64,000 bases of DNA from Prosthecobacter debontii (lineage in GTDB: Bacteria; Verrucomicrobiota; Verrucomicrobiia; Verrucomicrobiales; Verrucomicrobiaceae), in contig CAMAQH010000005.1 of the NCBI GenBank assembly GCA_945860295.1, positions 62,001 through 126,000 of the forward strand. The letters run 5' to 3'. The notes below the pieces were generated by a model, which was not told the DNA's origin, did no database searches, and saw only the letters and a program-made list of their open reading frames with translations. Made by a program: the position numbers and the translations under genes. This document shows, piece by piece, positions 9,711-19,249 of this stretch. Positions within the stretch are counted from its first letter, which is position 1. Each line of letters opens with the position of its first letter.

Positions 9711-9728
9711 GACGTATCAGATACGGAC

Positions 9729-10511
9729 TCAAGGCCGCGCCTTCATCGCTAAAAAAGCCTCTGCGTATCTCTTTCCAAGTTCGCGAAACGAAGCCGAGTC
9801 GAAATGAATCTTATCCCCCTTATGCTTCAAGCCCTCAGCACTCACGAAAGCAGCGCGTGGCACCTTCTTGGCAAGATCTTGATGCGCCTGATCCACCACG
9901 ACCTTCTCCGGCGTCCACGGCACATCATCGAACTTCCCCATCTGTCCCGCGATGAACGGCACCTCAGGCGCATTCAATTCCTTGCGCAAGCGCACGACGA
10001 GATCATGCAGTTTCAGCTCATAAGTCGGCGCAAACTCCGGTAGCGAATCAGCCTCACCCTGATGCCAGAGGATGCCCTTCAAGGTGCCCGCAGGACGGGC
10101 CACGGCCGCACGCTTCGCCATGTCATCCCACGGATAACTTTTCGTCGCAGGATAAAATACGCCCGGCTGCCACGCATCCATGGGCGAGCCACCGACCGCG
10201 CACGGAATCAGGCCGATAGTCACACCCGGATTTGCCTCAGCAATGATCTGACCAAAGATCTTACCGAGTCCCACACCCGCCGCCGATTTATCGAAATGCA
10301 TCGGATCAATCGCTGGCACCCACTTACCCTCCTTACTCAGCATGAGCACACGCGGATGCGGCGTCTTGTCCTGCTCATCCACCACACCACGCCCCGCCAT
10401 ATTCGACTGACCCACGAGCAAGAAAATGTGGAACTTCTCTTTGGATTGAAGCGCATCGTCCTGCCCAGTGACCATTCCTAGTAGAGAGAAAAAGATGAGA
10501 GCTAGTTTCAT
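9729..10511 (-). CDS. Secreted SGNH-type carbohydrate esterase (sialate O-acetylesterase-like)
   Basis: A 260-residue protein starting at ATG 10511, which gives a signal peptide (MKLALIFFSLLGMVTG). The nucleophile block is FLLVGQSNMAGRG, with Ser36. GLIPCAVGGSPMDAWQPG and ILWHQGEADS follow, as in the DUF303/SASA acetylesterase family that removes O-acetyl groups from sugars. It ends 18 bp before the ceramidase-like gene, so it is probably first in a four-gene operon for attack on an external glycan or glycolipid. The acetylesterase class is well supported; the substrate is unknown. Confidence 0.87.
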   Translation of the reverse strand: MKLALIFFSLLGMVTGQDDALQSKEKFHIFLLVGQSNMAGRGVVDEQDKTPHPRVLMLSKEGKWVPAIDPMHFDKSAAGVGLGKIFGQIIAEANPGVTIGLIPCAVGGSPMDAWQPGVFYPATKSYPWDDMAKRAAVARPAGTLKGILWHQGEADSLPEFAPTYELKLHDLVVRLRKELNAPEVPFIAGQMGKFDDVPWTPEKVVVDQAHQDLAKKVPRAAFVSAEGLKHKGDKIHFDSASFRELGKRYAEAFLAMKARP

Positions 10512-10532
10512 GGATCGTTGTAGATTTGACTG

Positions 10533-10570
10533 GCAATCGAATGGTTTGAGAAACTGGGAGTTTCGATTGC
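10533..10570. repeat. Inverted repeat before the esterase operon
   Basis: A perfect 9-bp inverted repeat, GCAATCGAA at 10533-10541 and TTCGATTGC at 10562-10570, with a 20-nt spacer. It lies between the stop of the cyclase gene and the start of the esterase gene. There is no T-run, so it is not an obvious terminator; an operator or mRNA hairpin is possible. Confidence 0.4.
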
Positions 10571-10579
10571 GAATCAAAG

Positions 10580-11500
10580 CTACTCCAGCACTGGCTTACT
10601 CTCCACCAGGGCATAGACTTCGACAGGCTCAGGCTGGCCTTTGACCATGTGGATGCCGACGTTCTTGTAGTGCATCTGCCCCTCTGGCCAGCCTTCCATA
10701 AAGGACGCACTAACGAGCACGGGGACTTGCAGCTTGCGGGTAAGGCTTTCGATTCGGAAGGCAACATTCACGGCTTCACCCACAGCGGTATTCACTCCAC
10801 GGCCCATCGCCCCAAGGGCCACTTCACCGATGTTTAGCCCGATGTGGCAGTGAACTTCGAGATTCATCTCTTCGCGCATCATCTTGCGCACTGGCGAGTC
10901 TGCGGCTTCTGGATTGCTGAGCAATCGCGCGGCTTCAGTGGCTTTGACACGCGACTCATGATTGTCCCCCGGCCAGTAGGCGAAGACGCCGTCACCAATG
11001 AACTTGTCTATGATAGCTCCGCGCGATTTGAGCACGGTAGTACACTGCGCGTACCATTCACGCAGCATGGCCGCGACTTCCTCTGGGCTGAGCTGCGCGG
11101 AGATGCTGGTGAAGTTCCGCAAGTCTCCGACGAGTAACGTGGCCTTAACCGTCTTCATCGGCAGAGCCACGGTATGTAACATGTTGTTGCTGCTGCTGGT
11201 GCCTCCGATGTGCTCACCATCATCCGTTTCAAAAATAAACAGGCAAGTGCCGAGCTGAATACGATCCCCTGGGCGCAGAGCGCGGGCGGTGGTCACCGCC
11301 ACGTCATTGACGAAGCTGCCATTGGCGCTGCCAAGGTCGGATACCCAGTAGAGATTACCATCGCGCCGCACCGTGGCGTGCTGGCGTGAGACACCGGCAT
11401 CCGTCAGGCGAATGGTGGCATCAGGACTGCGGCCAAGGAGATTGTAATCCTCCAGGGTGAACTCCAGTCCTTTGTCGTGCTGTCTCAGAAATGCAGGCAT
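10580..11500 (-). CDS. FHA domain-class III adenylate/guanylate cyclase
   Basis: A 306-residue soluble signalling protein. The N-terminal FHA domain has the phosphothreonine-binding residues in LLGRSPD, GVSRQHATV and LGSANGSFVND (about residues 21-66). The C-terminal class III cyclase domain begins near 115, with metal-binding aspartates D126 in LLVGDLRNF and D170 in DKFIGDGVFAYWPG, and K166 in a substrate-recognition position. There is no membrane segment. The layout suggests cyclic nucleotide production controlled by Ser/Thr phosphorylation of a partner. The nucleotide made cannot be settled by eye. Confidence 0.92.
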   Translation of the reverse strand: MPAFLRQHDKGLEFTLEDYNLLGRSPDATIRLTDAGVSRQHATVRRDGNLYWVSDLGSANGSFVNDVAVTTARALRPGDRIQLGTCLFIFETDDGEHIGGTSSSNNMLHTVALPMKTVKATLLVGDLRNFTSISAQLSPEEVAAMLREWYAQCTTVLKSRGAIIDKFIGDGVFAYWPGDNHESRVKATEAARLLSNPEAADSPVRKMMREEMNLEVHCHIGLNIGEVALGAMGRGVNTAVGEAVNVAFRIESLTRKLQVPVLVSASFMEGWPEGQMHYKNVGIHMVKGQPEPVEVYALVESKPVLE

Positions 11501-11669
11501 GTTTTTTTGGCAGAAATCTTTTCAAGCAACTGGCGCGCAATAAGTCAAGCGTCCGCGCACAAGATTTCCGAATTCGACACGCATGACGCCAAAATCGTGC
11601 CAAACTGCGCTGCAAACAGGTCTGAGCTCCGGCTTGCACCACTGCGCAGGCTTGGGATGATGGCTAACG

Positions 11670-13151
11670 ATGTCTGCCACTACTTATGACCAGCTTTGCG
11701 CCACCTTACGCGAGGTCTCCCTACTGAGTTCCACTGAATCCGCTCTGTCCTGGGACCAAGAAACCTACATGCCTGCCAAGGCGCTGGCCTTTCGCGCCAA
11801 TCAGATGTCCTGGCTCAGTGGCAAGGCACACTCAATCGCGACAGGGCGCATGATGCAGAAGCTACTGGATAAAGCGCATACGATGAAAATGCGTGATCCA
11901 AAAGCAGCAGCGAACTTGAAGGTGATGACCCATGATTTTAAGCGCGCCGCCAAGATCCCCAGTAAGCTCATCATCGAAGAAAGTGACACGGCTTCTCATG
12001 CCAAACATGCGTGGATCGAGGCACGGAAGCAGTCGGACTTCACCCCCTTTGCACCGCATTTGGAGAAGCTGCTAAGCCTCGCCCGACGCAAAGCTGATCT
12101 CTGGGGATACGCAGACGAACCCTATGATGCGCTGCTGGAAACGTTCGAGCGCGGCGCGCGCACGCGTGAGATCGCGGCACTCTTTGCCAAGCTAAAACCC
12201 GACCTTGCCCAGATTGCTCGCGCGGCTGTTGAACACGGAAAATCCATCAGGCCTAATTTACTGCGTGGCAACTATCCGATCACGAAGCAGCAGCAGCTCA
12301 ATGCCGAGATTGCCGCAAGTATTGGATTCGATTTTGACGCTGGCCGCATCGACACCACCACGCATCCTTTTTGCACGACGCTCGGTCCCCGTGATGTGCG
12401 CCTGACGACACGCTATGACGAGAAAGATTTCACGTCATCACTCTTCGGCGTGCTGCATGAGGCAGGTCACGGACTCTATGAGCAGGGCTTGCCTGAAGAA
12501 GACTTCGGACTGCCCTCTGGCCGAGCCTGCTCACTGGGTATTCACGAGTCTCAAAGCCGACTGTGGGAAAATCATGTGGGGCGCTCCCGCCCATTTTGGC
12601 AAAGATGGTTACCGCGTGCTGCCGAGATTTTTCCACAGTTGAGGAAGATCAGTTTGGAGGACTTCCTCGCGACCATCACTCGGGCTGAATATTCATTCAT
12701 CCGAGTCGAGGCTGATGAGGCGACTTACGACCTGCACATCCTCCTGCGTTTTGCCATTGAGCGGCGCATGGTGCGTGGTGATCTGGCGGTGAAAGATGTG
12801 CCTGAAGCGTGGAATGCTGAGTTCAAAGATCTCTTCGGCATGACGCCACCCGATGCTGCACGCGGCTGCCTGCAAGACATCCACTGGAGCATGGGCGGAC
12901 TTGGCTACTTCGCCACTTACACGCTTGGTAATCTCAATGCGGCCCAACTTTACGCCACGGCTAGTAAGCAGCGCAGCATCTCCAAGGCAATCGAACGGGC
13001 AGATTATGCGCCGCTGCTAGCGTGGCTGCGTGAAAAGGTGCACGTGCATGGCGGGGCCGCATTGCCTGGCGAAATCATGGAAGGCGCGACAGGCAAGCCA
13101 ACCGACGCGCGCCACCATTTGAAGCATCTACGCGAGCGCTTTGTCGGCTGA
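11670..13151 (+). CDS. M32-family metallocarboxypeptidase (Taq type)
   Basis: A 493-residue cytoplasmic zinc carboxypeptidase of the thermostable carboxypeptidase Taq family, at full family length. The zinc motif HEAGH is at 263-267, followed by the family signature HESQSRLWEN near 292. The N-terminal SALSWDQETYMP block is also typical. It removes C-terminal residues from peptides. It is followed 51 bp later by the RNA methyltransferase gene on the same strand. Confidence 0.95.
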   Translation: MSATTYDQLCATLREVSLLSSTESALSWDQETYMPAKALAFRANQMSWLSGKAHSIATGRMMQKLLDKAHTMKMRDPKAAANLKVMTHDFKRAAKIPSKLIIEESDTASHAKHAWIEARKQSDFTPFAPHLEKLLSLARRKADLWGYADEPYDALLETFERGARTREIAALFAKLKPDLAQIARAAVEHGKSIRPNLLRGNYPITKQQQLNAEIAASIGFDFDAGRIDTTTHPFCTTLGPRDVRLTTRYDEKDFTSSLFGVLHEAGHGLYEQGLPEEDFGLPSGRACSLGIHESQSRLWENHVGRSRPFWQRWLPRAAEIFPQLRKISLEDFLATITRAEYSFIRVEADEATYDLHILLRFAIERRMVRGDLAVKDVPEAWNAEFKDLFGMTPPDAARGCLQDIHWSMGGLGYFATYTLGNLNAAQLYATASKQRSISKAIERADYAPLLAWLREKVHVHGGAALPGEIMEGATGKPTDARHHLKHLRERFVG

Positions 13152-13202
13152 ACCGCTGAATCATTCCTTGCCAATTCATCTGTCCGTATCTCATCACTGC
13201 TC

Positions 13203-13772
13203 ATGCCTAAACCGCCGCATATTGCCCGACAAAATCGCCACAGTTCCTCGAACTCTGACCTGCCGCAGACTTATGAGGAAGGTGATCTGCCGATGCTGCT
13301 CGATGATGTCGAGTCACCTCTCGTGCTCGTGCTCGATTGCATCCAGGACCCGCACAATCTCGGCGCCTGCCTGCGCACCGCAGATGCCGCCGGCTGCACC
13401 TGCGTCATCATGCCCAAGGACAAGTCCGCACCGATCAGCGAGACCGTCATGCGCGTCTCCTGCGGCGGCGCAGAAAACGTGCCGCTGGTGCGGGTCACGA
13501 ACCTGGCGCGCGCGATGGATAAACTCAAAGATTTGGGCATCTGGCTAGTGGGCACGGCGGATGAAGCAAAGCAGTCGATTTACGACATCGATCTCAAGGG
13601 CGGTATCGGCATCGTCATGGGTAGTGAGGGCGATGGAATGCGACGCCTCACTGGCGAGCATTGTGACTTCCTCGTCCAAATACCGATGGGCGGCAAGGTG
13701 CCCTGCTTGAACGTGTCAGTAGCGACTGGCGTTTGCCTTTTTGAAGCCGTACGCCAGAGAATCAGAAAGTGA
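13203..13772 (+). CDS. SpoU/TrmH-family RNA 2'-O-methyltransferase (RlmB-like, short)
   Basis: A 189-residue SPOUT methyltransferase. Motif 1 is [18 protein letters not shown] (45-62), motif 2 [11 protein letters not shown] (140-150) and motif 3 [20 protein letters not shown] (160-179), which together form the knotted SAM site. It resembles RlmB, which methylates G2251 of 23S rRNA, but the usual N-terminal L30-like substrate domain (about 80 residues) is replaced by a short polar tail. The target RNA is therefore uncertain; the enzyme class is clear. Confidence 0.9.
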   Translation: MPKPPHIARQNRHSSSNSDLPQTYEEGDLPMLLDDVESPLVLVLDCIQDPHNLGACLRTADAAGCTCVIMPKDKSAPISETVMRVSCGGAENVPLVRVTNLARAMDKLKDLGIWLVGTADEAKQSIYDIDLKGGIGIVMGSEGDGMRRLTGEHCDFLVQIPMGGKVPCLNVSVATGVCLFEAVRQRIRK

Positions 13773-13875
13773 GTAGAACGAAGTCTCATCCACAACAACA
13801 GAAACGCATTTTGCAAAAGAATGTGCGGAGTGTATGCTCAACAAACGTATTCTAACGCGTCCCCCATAATCTCTC

Positions 13876-15975
13876 ATGTCCGACGACCCAACCCCCCGCA
13901 ACGAAAGCCCGAACCGACGCAATCAAGAGCCTCAATTCAACTGGAAGGGCTTACTCCTTATCGCAGTCGTTGTGCTACTCGTTGGCTCAGGACTCAAACT
14001 GGGTCAGGAGTCCACACGCGCTCTGGAGATCACATACAAAGTATTTAAGCAGAACGTCGAAAACGATTTGATCGACAAGACAGAGGATCTGAAACTCATC
14101 CAGCAAGACACCACGTCAGAGGAGGTCATCGAAGGTTACGTTTTGAAGTCGCTACCGAGCGAGCCCCTCGGCAGCACGCCAGTCATTGAGTCGGTGCCTC
14201 TGCCGACAACACCCGGCGCCACGGCTACGACACCTAAAAAGAACTCGCTGAAGTTTCGTGTTCCGGTCAGCATCCAGTATCAGAAGGAAGAACTTCAGGC
14301 GCTGATGAGCAAGCACGGCTTGGTTCTTATTCCTCATTATGACAACGGGCAAATCGGCGCGATGCTCGTCTCCTTGCTGCCTATCTTGCTGTTGTTATTC
14401 TTGCTCTACTTCCTCGTCCGTCAACAGATCAAGACCGCAGGCCGTGGTGCGATGAGTTTTGGCAAAAGTCGGGCCAAAATGCTCTCCCAAGATCGCAACA
14501 AGGTGACTTTCAAAGACGTCGCCGGTGTTGAAGAAGCCAAAGAAGAAGTCTCCGAGCTCGTCGAGTTCCTCAGAGATCCCAAGAAATTCCAGCGTCTAGG
14601 CGGCAAGATCCCCAAGGGCGTGCTCATGGTCGGGTCACCCGGCACAGGCAAGACCCTGCTGGCTAAAGCCATCGCTGGTGAGGCCGACGTGCCTTTTTTC
14701 AGTATCAGCGGCTCTGACTTTGTGGAAATGTTTGTCGGTGTCGGTGCCAGCCGCGTGCGCGACATGTTTGAGCAGGGCAAGAAAAACTCCCCCTGCCTGA
14801 TCTTCATTGATGAAATCGACGCCGTTGGACGCCACCGCGGACACGGTATGGGCGGAGGTCATGATGAACGTGAACAAACGCTCAATGCCTTGCTCGTCGA
14901 GATGGACGGCTTTGACACCCAGGAAGGCATCATCATCATCGCCGCTACCAATCGACCTGATGTGCTCGACCCTGCGCTTCTACGCCCAGGCCGCTTTGAT
15001 CGTCAGGTCACCGTCAGTCTGCCTGATGTCAAAGGCCGCGAAGAAATCCTGCGTGTTCACGCGAAGAAAGTGAAGCTCAGTGAAAATGCCGACTTGTCTA
15101 AAGTCTCGCGCGGCACGCCTGGCTTCTCAGGTGCAGAACTAGCCAACGTGATCAATGAGGCCGCACTCTTAGCCGCGCGCAGAAACCTCAAATCAATTGG
15201 CACGCCCGAACTTGAAGAAGCTCGTGACAAAGTCCGCTGGGGCCGTGAGCGCCGCAGCCTTGCGCTCAGTGAAAAGGAGAAAGAAAACACGGCCTATCAT
15301 GAGGCTGGCCATGCCATTCTCATTGAAGTTCTTGAGCACACAGACCCGCTGCATAAAGTCACCATCATACCGCGCGGTCCATCTCTGGGCTCTACAATGT
15401 GGCTACCAGAAGAGGACAAATTCACCCATCGTAAAAGCGAACTTCTCGACGACCTTGTCGTCGCCATGGGCGGGCGCGTGGCCGAAGAAATCCAATTTGG
15501 CGACGTGACCAATGGAGCAATGGGCGACATCCGTCAGGCGACCAGCATCTCACGCAGTATGGTTTGCGCCTGGGGCATGAGCGAAAAGATGGGCATGGTG
15601 GACTACGGTGGCGATAGCGAGCAGCCAGTCATGGCCCCTGGCCGCAGCCGCAACTACAGCGGAGCCACGGCTCAAAAGATCGACGAAGAAGTCAAACGAC
15701 TCATCGACGAAGCCTACAGCAAGGCCAAAGAGATACTTCTCCGATACAAGGACAAGCTAGACGCCATCGCCGTAGCACTCCTCGAATACGAGACGCTCGA
15801 TGGCATCCACATCAAGGACATCATGCAACACGGACACATGCTCAATCCACCAAATAACAAGCCGCCTGCACCACCTGCACTCCCCGTAGTCAAGGTTCAG
15901 GAATCTCGCACCGTGACTCGCGAAGATGAAGGAGTGGATGGCTTACCCGGCGGACTCATCGGAGTGCCTGTTTGA
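13876..15975 (+). CDS. ftsH: ATP-dependent membrane zinc protease FtsH
   Basis: A 699-residue inner-membrane AAA+ protease that degrades misfolded and regulatory proteins. A membrane helix lies near residues 24-42 and a second near 158-180, enclosing a periplasmic region. The AAA module has Walker A GSPGTGKT at about 253-260 and Walker [11 protein letters not shown] near 307, with a following arginine-finger region. The zinc protease site is HEAGH at 475-479. The C-terminal tail is Pro-rich. The gene stands alone, convergent with the DUF971 gene. Confidence 0.97.
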   Translation: MSDDPTPRNESPNRRNQEPQFNWKGLLLIAVVVLLVGSGLKLGQESTRALEITYKVFKQNVENDLIDKTEDLKLIQQDTTSEEVIEGYVLKSLPSEPLGSTPVIESVPLPTTPGATATTPKKNSLKFRVPVSIQYQKEELQALMSKHGLVLIPHYDNGQIGAMLVSLLPILLLLFLLYFLVRQQIKTAGRGAMSFGKSRAKMLSQDRNKVTFKDVAGVEEAKEEVSELVEFLRDPKKFQRLGGKIPKGVLMVGSPGTGKTLLAKAIAGEADVPFFSISGSDFVEMFVGVGASRVRDMFEQGKKNSPCLIFIDEIDAVGRHRGHGMGGGHDEREQTLNALLVEMDGFDTQEGIIIIAATNRPDVLDPALLRPGRFDRQVTVSLPDVKGREEILRVHAKKVKLSENADLSKVSRGTPGFSGAELANVINEAALLAARRNLKSIGTPELEEARDKVRWGRERRSLALSEKEKENTAYHEAGHAILIEVLEHTDPLHKVTIIPRGPSLGSTMWLPEEDKFTHRKSELLDDLVVAMGGRVAEEIQFGDVTNGAMGDIRQATSISRSMVCAWGMSEKMGMVDYGGDSEQPVMAPGRSRNYSGATAQKIDEEVKRLIDEAYSKAKEILLRYKDKLDAIAVALLEYETLDGIHIKDIMQHGHMLNPPNNKPPAPPALPVVKVQESRTVTREDEGVDGLPGGLIGVPV

Positions 15976-16077
15976 CCGTAGCATGAGTGTGGGGAAAGTC
16001 CTATCGCCTCAATCTCAAAACGGCGCACGAACGGCCACTCAACGCTCATAAAGGCGATCAGCTTTATGGCGCAGATC

Positions 16078-16389
16078 CTAGAGTTTAGCGGCTTCGTCGC
16101 CCAGCTTACGGAGATAGTCGAAGCTGTAGATGCCGGTGTTGTGGCCATCACTAAAATCGAATTGGAAGGCATATCCGCCAATGGGGCGCCAAGTACGAAC
16201 CATCACGCCTGGAAAGGATTTCTGATCAGTCCCACCATACTGCTTTCCAAGGAGGTCACGTTCTCCCGTGTTCTCGGCGCTAGGTGACCAAGCGCGCAGT
16301 CTCTCACTGGGAATGTATTGCTCTGTGCCATCAGGCCAGATGAGAGCGATCTCAGTGCCTATCATTTCAATTCGTGTTGGGGCATTCAT
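16078..16389 (-). CDS. DUF971 (GBBH-like N-terminal) domain protein
   Basis: A 103-residue protein made only of the DUF971 domain found at the N-terminus of gamma-butyrobetaine hydroxylase. Typical stretches are IALIWPDGTEQYIPSERLR near the start and a C-terminal FSDGHNTGIYSFDYLRKL. Stand-alone members are linked to Fe-S or Mrp-type proteins in other genomes; no such partner is next to it here. It lies 80 bp downstream of rpsD on the same strand, behind a hairpin. Confidence 0.87.
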   Translation of the reverse strand: MNAPTRIEMIGTEIALIWPDGTEQYIPSERLRAWSPSAENTGERDLLGKQYGGTDQKSFPGVMVRTWRPIGGYAFQFDFSDGHNTGIYSFDYLRKLGDEAAKL

Positions 16390-16416
16390 GATTTGTCGTG
16401 TATTTCAGGTACGAAG

Positions 16417-16440
16417 AAGGGACGCCTCTGGGCGTCCCTT
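16417..16440 (-). terminator. Hairpin after rpsD (possible terminator)
   Basis: A perfect 10-bp stem, AAGGGACGCC (16417-16426) with GGCGTCCCTT (16431-16440), and a four-base loop. It is 30 bp past the rpsD stop in the direction of transcription. The U-tract after it on the minus strand is weak, so termination may be partial and DUF971 could still be read. Confidence 0.55.
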
Positions 16441-16469
16441 CCAGGAAGAATTGAATCTCAGGCAGAATA

Positions 16470-17081
16470 CTAGCGTGAGTAAAGCTCAACTACCAACTGC
16501 TCGTTAGCGATCGGATTGATCTCGTCACGAATCGGAGCACGATTCAAGATACCGGACATCTTGTCACGATCCACAGTCACCCAGTCACCGACTGGATTAC
16601 CGAGGGTCATTTCGAGGAAACGACCGACGAGTTGCTGCGAGCGCGGGCTTTCCTTGGCGGCCACCACGTCACCCGCTTTTACCTGATAACTGGCAATGTT
16701 GACGATCTTACCATTGACAGTGATGTGTCGATGACTGACGAGCTGACGGGAAGCGAAGCGCGTGTTGGCGAAACCCATGCGATAGACGACATTGTCGAGG
16801 CGGAGTTCAAGCATCTGAAGCAGATTTTCACCGGTCACACCTTTGCGGCGCTGAGCTTCAGCAAAGAAGCGGCGGAACTGCTTTTCGAGCACACCATACT
16901 GAAAGCGCAGCTTCTGCTTTTCGATCAAGGCGACGCCATAATCGGAAACCTTGCGGCGTGCATTACGGACACCGTGTTGTCCTGGTGGGAAATTGCGGAG
17001 TTCGAGGGCCTTGGAAGGACCAAAGATTGGAATACCAAAGCGGCGTGCGATTTTTTCGCGAGGACCTGTGTAACGTGCCAT
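16470..17081 (-). CDS. rpsD: 30S ribosomal protein S4
   Basis: Primary 16S rRNA-binding protein of the small subunit body, 203 residues. It begins MARYTGPREKIARRFG and lacks the CxxC zinc pairs seen in some S4 forms, so it is the zinc-free type. The S4 RNA-binding domain is at about 92-155 (LELRLDNVVYRMGFA, HRHITVNGKIVNI). It follows rpsK by 29 bp. In many bacteria rpoA and rplQ follow rpsD; here a hairpin and DUF971 do. Confidence 0.98.
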   Translation of the reverse strand: MARYTGPREKIARRFGIPIFGPSKALELRNFPPGQHGVRNARRKVSDYGVALIEKQKLRFQYGVLEKQFRRFFAEAQRRKGVTGENLLQMLELRLDNVVYRMGFANTRFASRQLVSHRHITVNGKIVNIASYQVKAGDVVAAKESPRSQQLVGRFLEMTLGNPVGDWVTVDRDKMSGILNRAPIRDEINPIANEQLVVELYSR

Positions 17082-17110
17082 AGAAGTGAGCTAGAAAAAG
17101 AGAGGGGAGA

Positions 17111-17668
17111 TTAAACGCGACGTGCCTTGGGTGGACGGCAGCCGTTGTGGGGGATCGGAGTAGTGTCCTTGATGTTGGTGACTTCCACGCCCATGGCCTG
17201 AATGGCACGGACAGCGGACTCACGACCTGAACCAGGACCACGGAGATGAACCTCGACCTCGCGGAGACCGTGACTCATGGCTTGGCGGCAGGCATCCTGA
17301 GCAACAACCTGAGCTGCGTAGGCGGTGCCTTTGCGGGAACCACGGAAGCCCATCTTGCCAGCAGTGGACCAGCCGATGACGTTACCGACGCGATCTGAGA
17401 TGGAGACCATCGTATTATTGAATGTAGCACGCACATGCACCAGTCCGGCACTGACGTTCTTAGAACCCTTGGCCTTGATGACCTTGGTTGTTTCTGTGCC
17501 ATCACCGCCACCGATCTCGGCCCAGACGCTTTGAGATACGGCACGGTCACCGGAAGTGGGTTTATCAGAAGCTCCAGGAACTGGAGCTGCGGCGGGTGCG
17601 GCCGGAGCCGGGGTGGGAACAGCAGCTTCAGGAGCTGGTGCTGGGGTCGTTGTTTCTTCGTCTGCCAT
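17111..17668 (-). CDS. rpsK: 30S ribosomal protein S11 with Ala/Pro-rich N-terminal extension
   Basis: The S11 core, from about residue 60 on, is standard: [38 protein letters not shown] and the C-terminal [17 protein letters not shown]11 is part of the 30S platform and lines the mRNA exit region. The protein is 185 residues instead of about 130 because of a roughly 55-residue extension rich in Ala, Pro, Glu and Thr (starts [15 protein letters not shown]). The ATG at 17668, 39 bp from rpsM, keeps the extension in frame with no closer start that would fit better. Confidence 0.96.
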   Translation of the reverse strand: MADEETTTPAPAPEAAVPTPAPAAPAAAPVPGASDKPTSGDRAVSQSVWAEIGGGDGTETTKVIKAKGSKNVSAGLVHVRATFNNTMVSISDRVGNVIGWSTAGKMGFRGSRKGTAYAAQVVAQDACRQAMSHGLREVEVHLRGPGSGRESAVRAIQAMGVEVTNIKDTTPIPHNGCRPPKARRV

Positions 17669-17707
17669 ACAGATAGTGATTGAATTCCTCGTGGTTTGCC
17701 GTCGGGA

Positions 17708-18103
17708 TTAGGCCTTGCCTTTTTTGGCTGTAGGCTTGCTTTGAGCACCAACTGTTTTACGCGGCCCCTTACGAGTGCGGGCGTTTGTGTGTGTGCGCTG
17801 ACCATGCACTGGCAGACCACGGCGATGACGATGAGCACGGTAGCAGTTGATACCAAGAATGCGCTTCATGTGCATTTGGATCTCACGACGAAGGTCGCCT
17901 TCGATCACAATCTTCATCCCCTGAATGATCTGAGTAATTTGAGTGACCTGATCGTCCGTGAGTTCTCCTGCCCGAATATTCGGGTCAATGTTTGCATGAG
18001 CCAATATCTTGCGGCTCATGGGAAGACCGATACCGTAAATGTACGGTAGCGAGTATTCGATTTTCTTTTCGTTCGGGATTTCGACTCCAAGTAGGCGTGC
18101 CAT
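17708..18103 (-). CDS. rpsM: 30S ribosomal protein S13
   Basis: A 131-residue head protein of the 30S subunit that contacts the 50S subunit and P-site tRNA. The start is MARLLGVEIPNEKKIEYSL at ATG 18103; the frame is open upstream through rpmJ, but that part is not S13. IYGIG near residue 24, LRREI and the C-terminal RGLPVHGQRTHTNARTRKG block are standard. A Lys-rich tail ends the protein. Confidence 0.98.
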   Translation of the reverse strand: MARLLGVEIPNEKKIEYSLPYIYGIGLPMSRKILAHANIDPNIRAGELTDDQVTQITQIIQGMKIVIEGDLRREIQMHMKRILGINCYRAHRHRRGLPVHGQRTHTNARTRKGPRKTVGAQSKPTAKKGKA

Positions 18104-18131
18104 ATAGAAAGGTGCTGAATAAAAAAGAGGA

Positions 18132-18245
18132 TTAACCCTGACGCTGTTTGTGGCGTGGGTTTTTACAGACAACGCGAACAACTCCTTTGCGGCGAATAAC
18201 GCGGCAAAGTTCGCAGAGAGGTTTCACAGACGGACGAACTCGCAT
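18132..18245 (-). CDS. rpmJ: 50S ribosomal protein L36
   Basis: A 37-residue zinc-ribbon protein of the large subunit. The sequence starts [19 protein letters not shown] and has the zinc ligands Cys11, Cys14, Cys27 and His32 ([13 protein letters not shown] at the end). It is the first gene of the ribosomal set and ends 28 bp before rpsM. infA, often found just upstream, is absent here. Confidence 0.97.
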   Translation of the reverse strand: MRVRPSVKPLCELCRVIRRKGVVRVVCKNPRHKQRQG

Positions 18246-18397
18246 AGAATCAGATTAGATGGGGGAAATCCCACCGGGAGGCGGGGAGTCGGAAGTCCTA
18301 CCACTGAGGAGTTACCGTGCAACTGACATTTTCGAGTTTTTCACAATCTGAAATGCTAAACATTGGTTAAGCATTCTCGATGACGGATGAGCTATGA

Positions 18398-19249
18398 TCA
18401 GGCTTTTCGTACCATTGAGATCAACTTCTTGAAAGGCCAAGTAATCACGACAAGCAATGCCCCAACAACTGATGCGAACAGTTGCATCGGCAGCAAGAGG
18501 ACGCGTAGAACAGGATTCATGAACTTCTGTAAAACGGGCTTCTGCGACCAAAGGAGTGTGAGTGCCGTGATCAGAATGATTCCGGCAAATTTGATGAGCT
18601 TTACCCTTGTTGGCCCCAGATTTTCAAAGAAATCGTGGAATTGCAATTCGGTGATCAGCAGCAATCCCACATAACCAATGAGCACAAACGCCGTGTGTTC
18701 CAGAACAGGATACTTGGTGATCATTTTCACGGCCACTCCAGCAATCAGCCTCAGTGCGATGATGCCAATGGTGACGCCCACATACACAGGCCAGAGTTCC
18801 TTTGGACTCAGAGCTATGGCTGCCACAACATTGTCCACGCTCAAACTCAGATCCATGAGTGAGATCATCGTAACAGTGCCAGCAAAGGTACGGTGATGGA
18901 CATTCAACGCCTCTCCTTCATCATCACCAATTCCCTTTTGCCCTGCGAAGTGCGCGCACATCAACCACACCAAATAAAGAGCTCCAATGAACATGATCCA
19001 GTGATTGCCAATGATGTAGGAGGCAAACAAAAGAGCTAGCAGTCGGAACCCATAAGCTCCGATATAACCAATATTCATCGCCTTGTTGCGCTCTTTTTCT
19101 CCAAGGTGCGCAGCCATTGCCGCAATGGCCAAGGCATTATCTACCGATAAGAGACCCTCGATCAAAACTAGCCCCATGATCACAGGTAAAGCATTAACAA
19201 ATTGGTTCCAGAGTTCGGTGGCGGAGGTGGCGAGGAGTACGGCGATCAT
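18398..19249 (-). CDS. TerC-family integral membrane protein
   Basis: A 283-residue multi-pass inner-membrane protein. The two TerC hallmark motifs are LLSVDNALAIA (about 34-44) and LSLSVDNVVAAIA (about 135-147), each in a membrane helix with its acidic residue. Members of the family have been linked to manganese export and to metallation of secreted enzymes; the substrate here is not shown. No yybP-ykoY-type leader was recognised upstream. It precedes the ribosomal set by about 150 bp on the same strand. Confidence 0.9.
   Translation of the reverse strand: MIAVLLATSATELWNQFVNALPVIMGLVLIEGLLSVDNALAIAAMAAHLGEKERNKAMNIGYIGAYGFRLLALLFASYIIGNHWIMFIGALYLVWLMCAHFAGQKGIGDDEGEALNVHHRTFAGTVTMISLMDLSLSVDNVVAAIALSPKELWPVYVGVTIGIIALRLIAGVAVKMITKYPVLEHTAFVLIGYVGLLLITELQFHDFFENLGPTRVKLIKFAGIILITALTLLWSQKPVLQKFMNPVLRVLLLPMQLFASVVGALLVVITWPFKKLISMVRKA

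Noticed and set aside
18350-18378. Hairpin between TerC and rpmJ (AATGCT/AGCATT) as a terminator
   Set aside because: The stem is short with a long loop and no T-run follows on the minus strand.
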